The notes below the pieces were generated by a model. It was not told the origin of the DNA. It made no database searches and was given only the letters and a program-made list of their open reading frames with translations. DNA of 64,000 nt from Reddybacter sp041277045. GTDB lineage: Bacteria > Pseudomonadota > Gammaproteobacteria > Pseudomonadales > Porticoccaceae. Positions 63,997 through 64,000 of the stretch are shown here, in pieces. Location: the NCBI GenBank assembly GCA_041277045.1, contig JBGFSY010000002.1:372001-436000 (forward strand), read 5' to 3'. Position 1 is the first letter of the stretch. Every line of letters begins with the position of its first letter. A program made the translations under genes and the position numbers.

Positions 63997-64000
63997 GGGC

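Overview
The window looks like a chromosomal segment of a marine-type gammaproteobacterium. Two blocks support this. The envelope/translation block has the order rpsB-tsf-pyrH-frr-uppS-cdsA-dxr-rseP-bamA-skp-lpxD-fabZ-lpxA-lpxB-rnhB, with uppS-cdsA before dxr as in Pseudomonas-like genomes rather than the enteric order. The divergent map-glnD-dapC-nth-(arsC-like)-dapD-dapE block also has a Pseudomonas-like arrangement. Acyl-CoA catabolism genes, a truncated haemoglobin and Na+/solute transport suggest an environmental heterotroph (a Cellvibrionales/Spongiibacteraceae-type lineage is a guess that only a search could settle). No rRNA, tRNA, CRISPR array, insertion sequence or prophage was recognised.

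Layout. 1-9.5 kb: left-truncated M16 metallopeptidase, then a catabolic cluster (dienelactone hydrolase, two tandem CaiB/BaiF CoA-transferase paralogues, group II truncated haemoglobin, AMP-forming acyl-CoA synthetase, SDR dehydrogenase, HSL-type esterase). 9.6-20 kb: PAS hybrid histidine kinase, class I fructose-bisphosphate aldolase, beta-CASP metallo-hydrolase, sterol-desaturase-like hydroxylase, a DUF4212 + sodium symporter pair, a YiaD-like OmpA lipoprotein and rsmJ. 20-29.4 kb (minus strand): EamA transporter, the lysine/DAP genes dapE, dapD and dapC, an ArsC-like reductase, nth, glnD and map. 29.6-44.6 kb (plus): ribosome, isoprenoid, phospholipid, outer-membrane and lipid A genes, with an attenuator-like terminator between rpsB and tsf. 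44.7-47.1 kb: the radical SAM protein ArsS with two glycosyltransferases of the arsenosugar type. 47.3-54.8 kb: a small acidic protein, then a complete ccmABCDEFGHI cytochrome c maturation operon. 54.9-57.9 kb: small accessory genes (AT-rich HEPN-like gene, YtoQ, a Fis-like hypothetical, DUF2237, VIT1/CCC1). 57.9-60.8 kb (minus): arsR-gapdh-arsJ arsenate resistance. 60.9-64 kb: a Cys/Met-rich exported protein followed by CusC- and CusB-like heavy-metal efflux genes, cut by the window end before the expected RND pump gene.

How they fit together. Two unrelated arsenic routes lie about 12 kb apart. ArsS with its glycosyltransferases points to turning methylated arsenic into an arsenosugar-like product. 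The arsR-gapdh-arsJ operon points to trapping arsenate as 1-arseno-3-phosphoglycerate and exporting it. The arsR promoter is unusually clear: a TTGACT-17-TATAGT core lies under a perfect 10-bp inverted repeat, and the predicted transcript begins at or next to the arsR ATG, so it is probably leaderless. Nothing in the window is clearly a wholly new system. The best candidates for unfamiliar biology are the AT-rich HEPN-like gene at 54.9 kb, the DUF4212/symporter pair with its Asp repeat and EF-hand-like loop, and the Cys-rich exported protein in front of the efflux genes.
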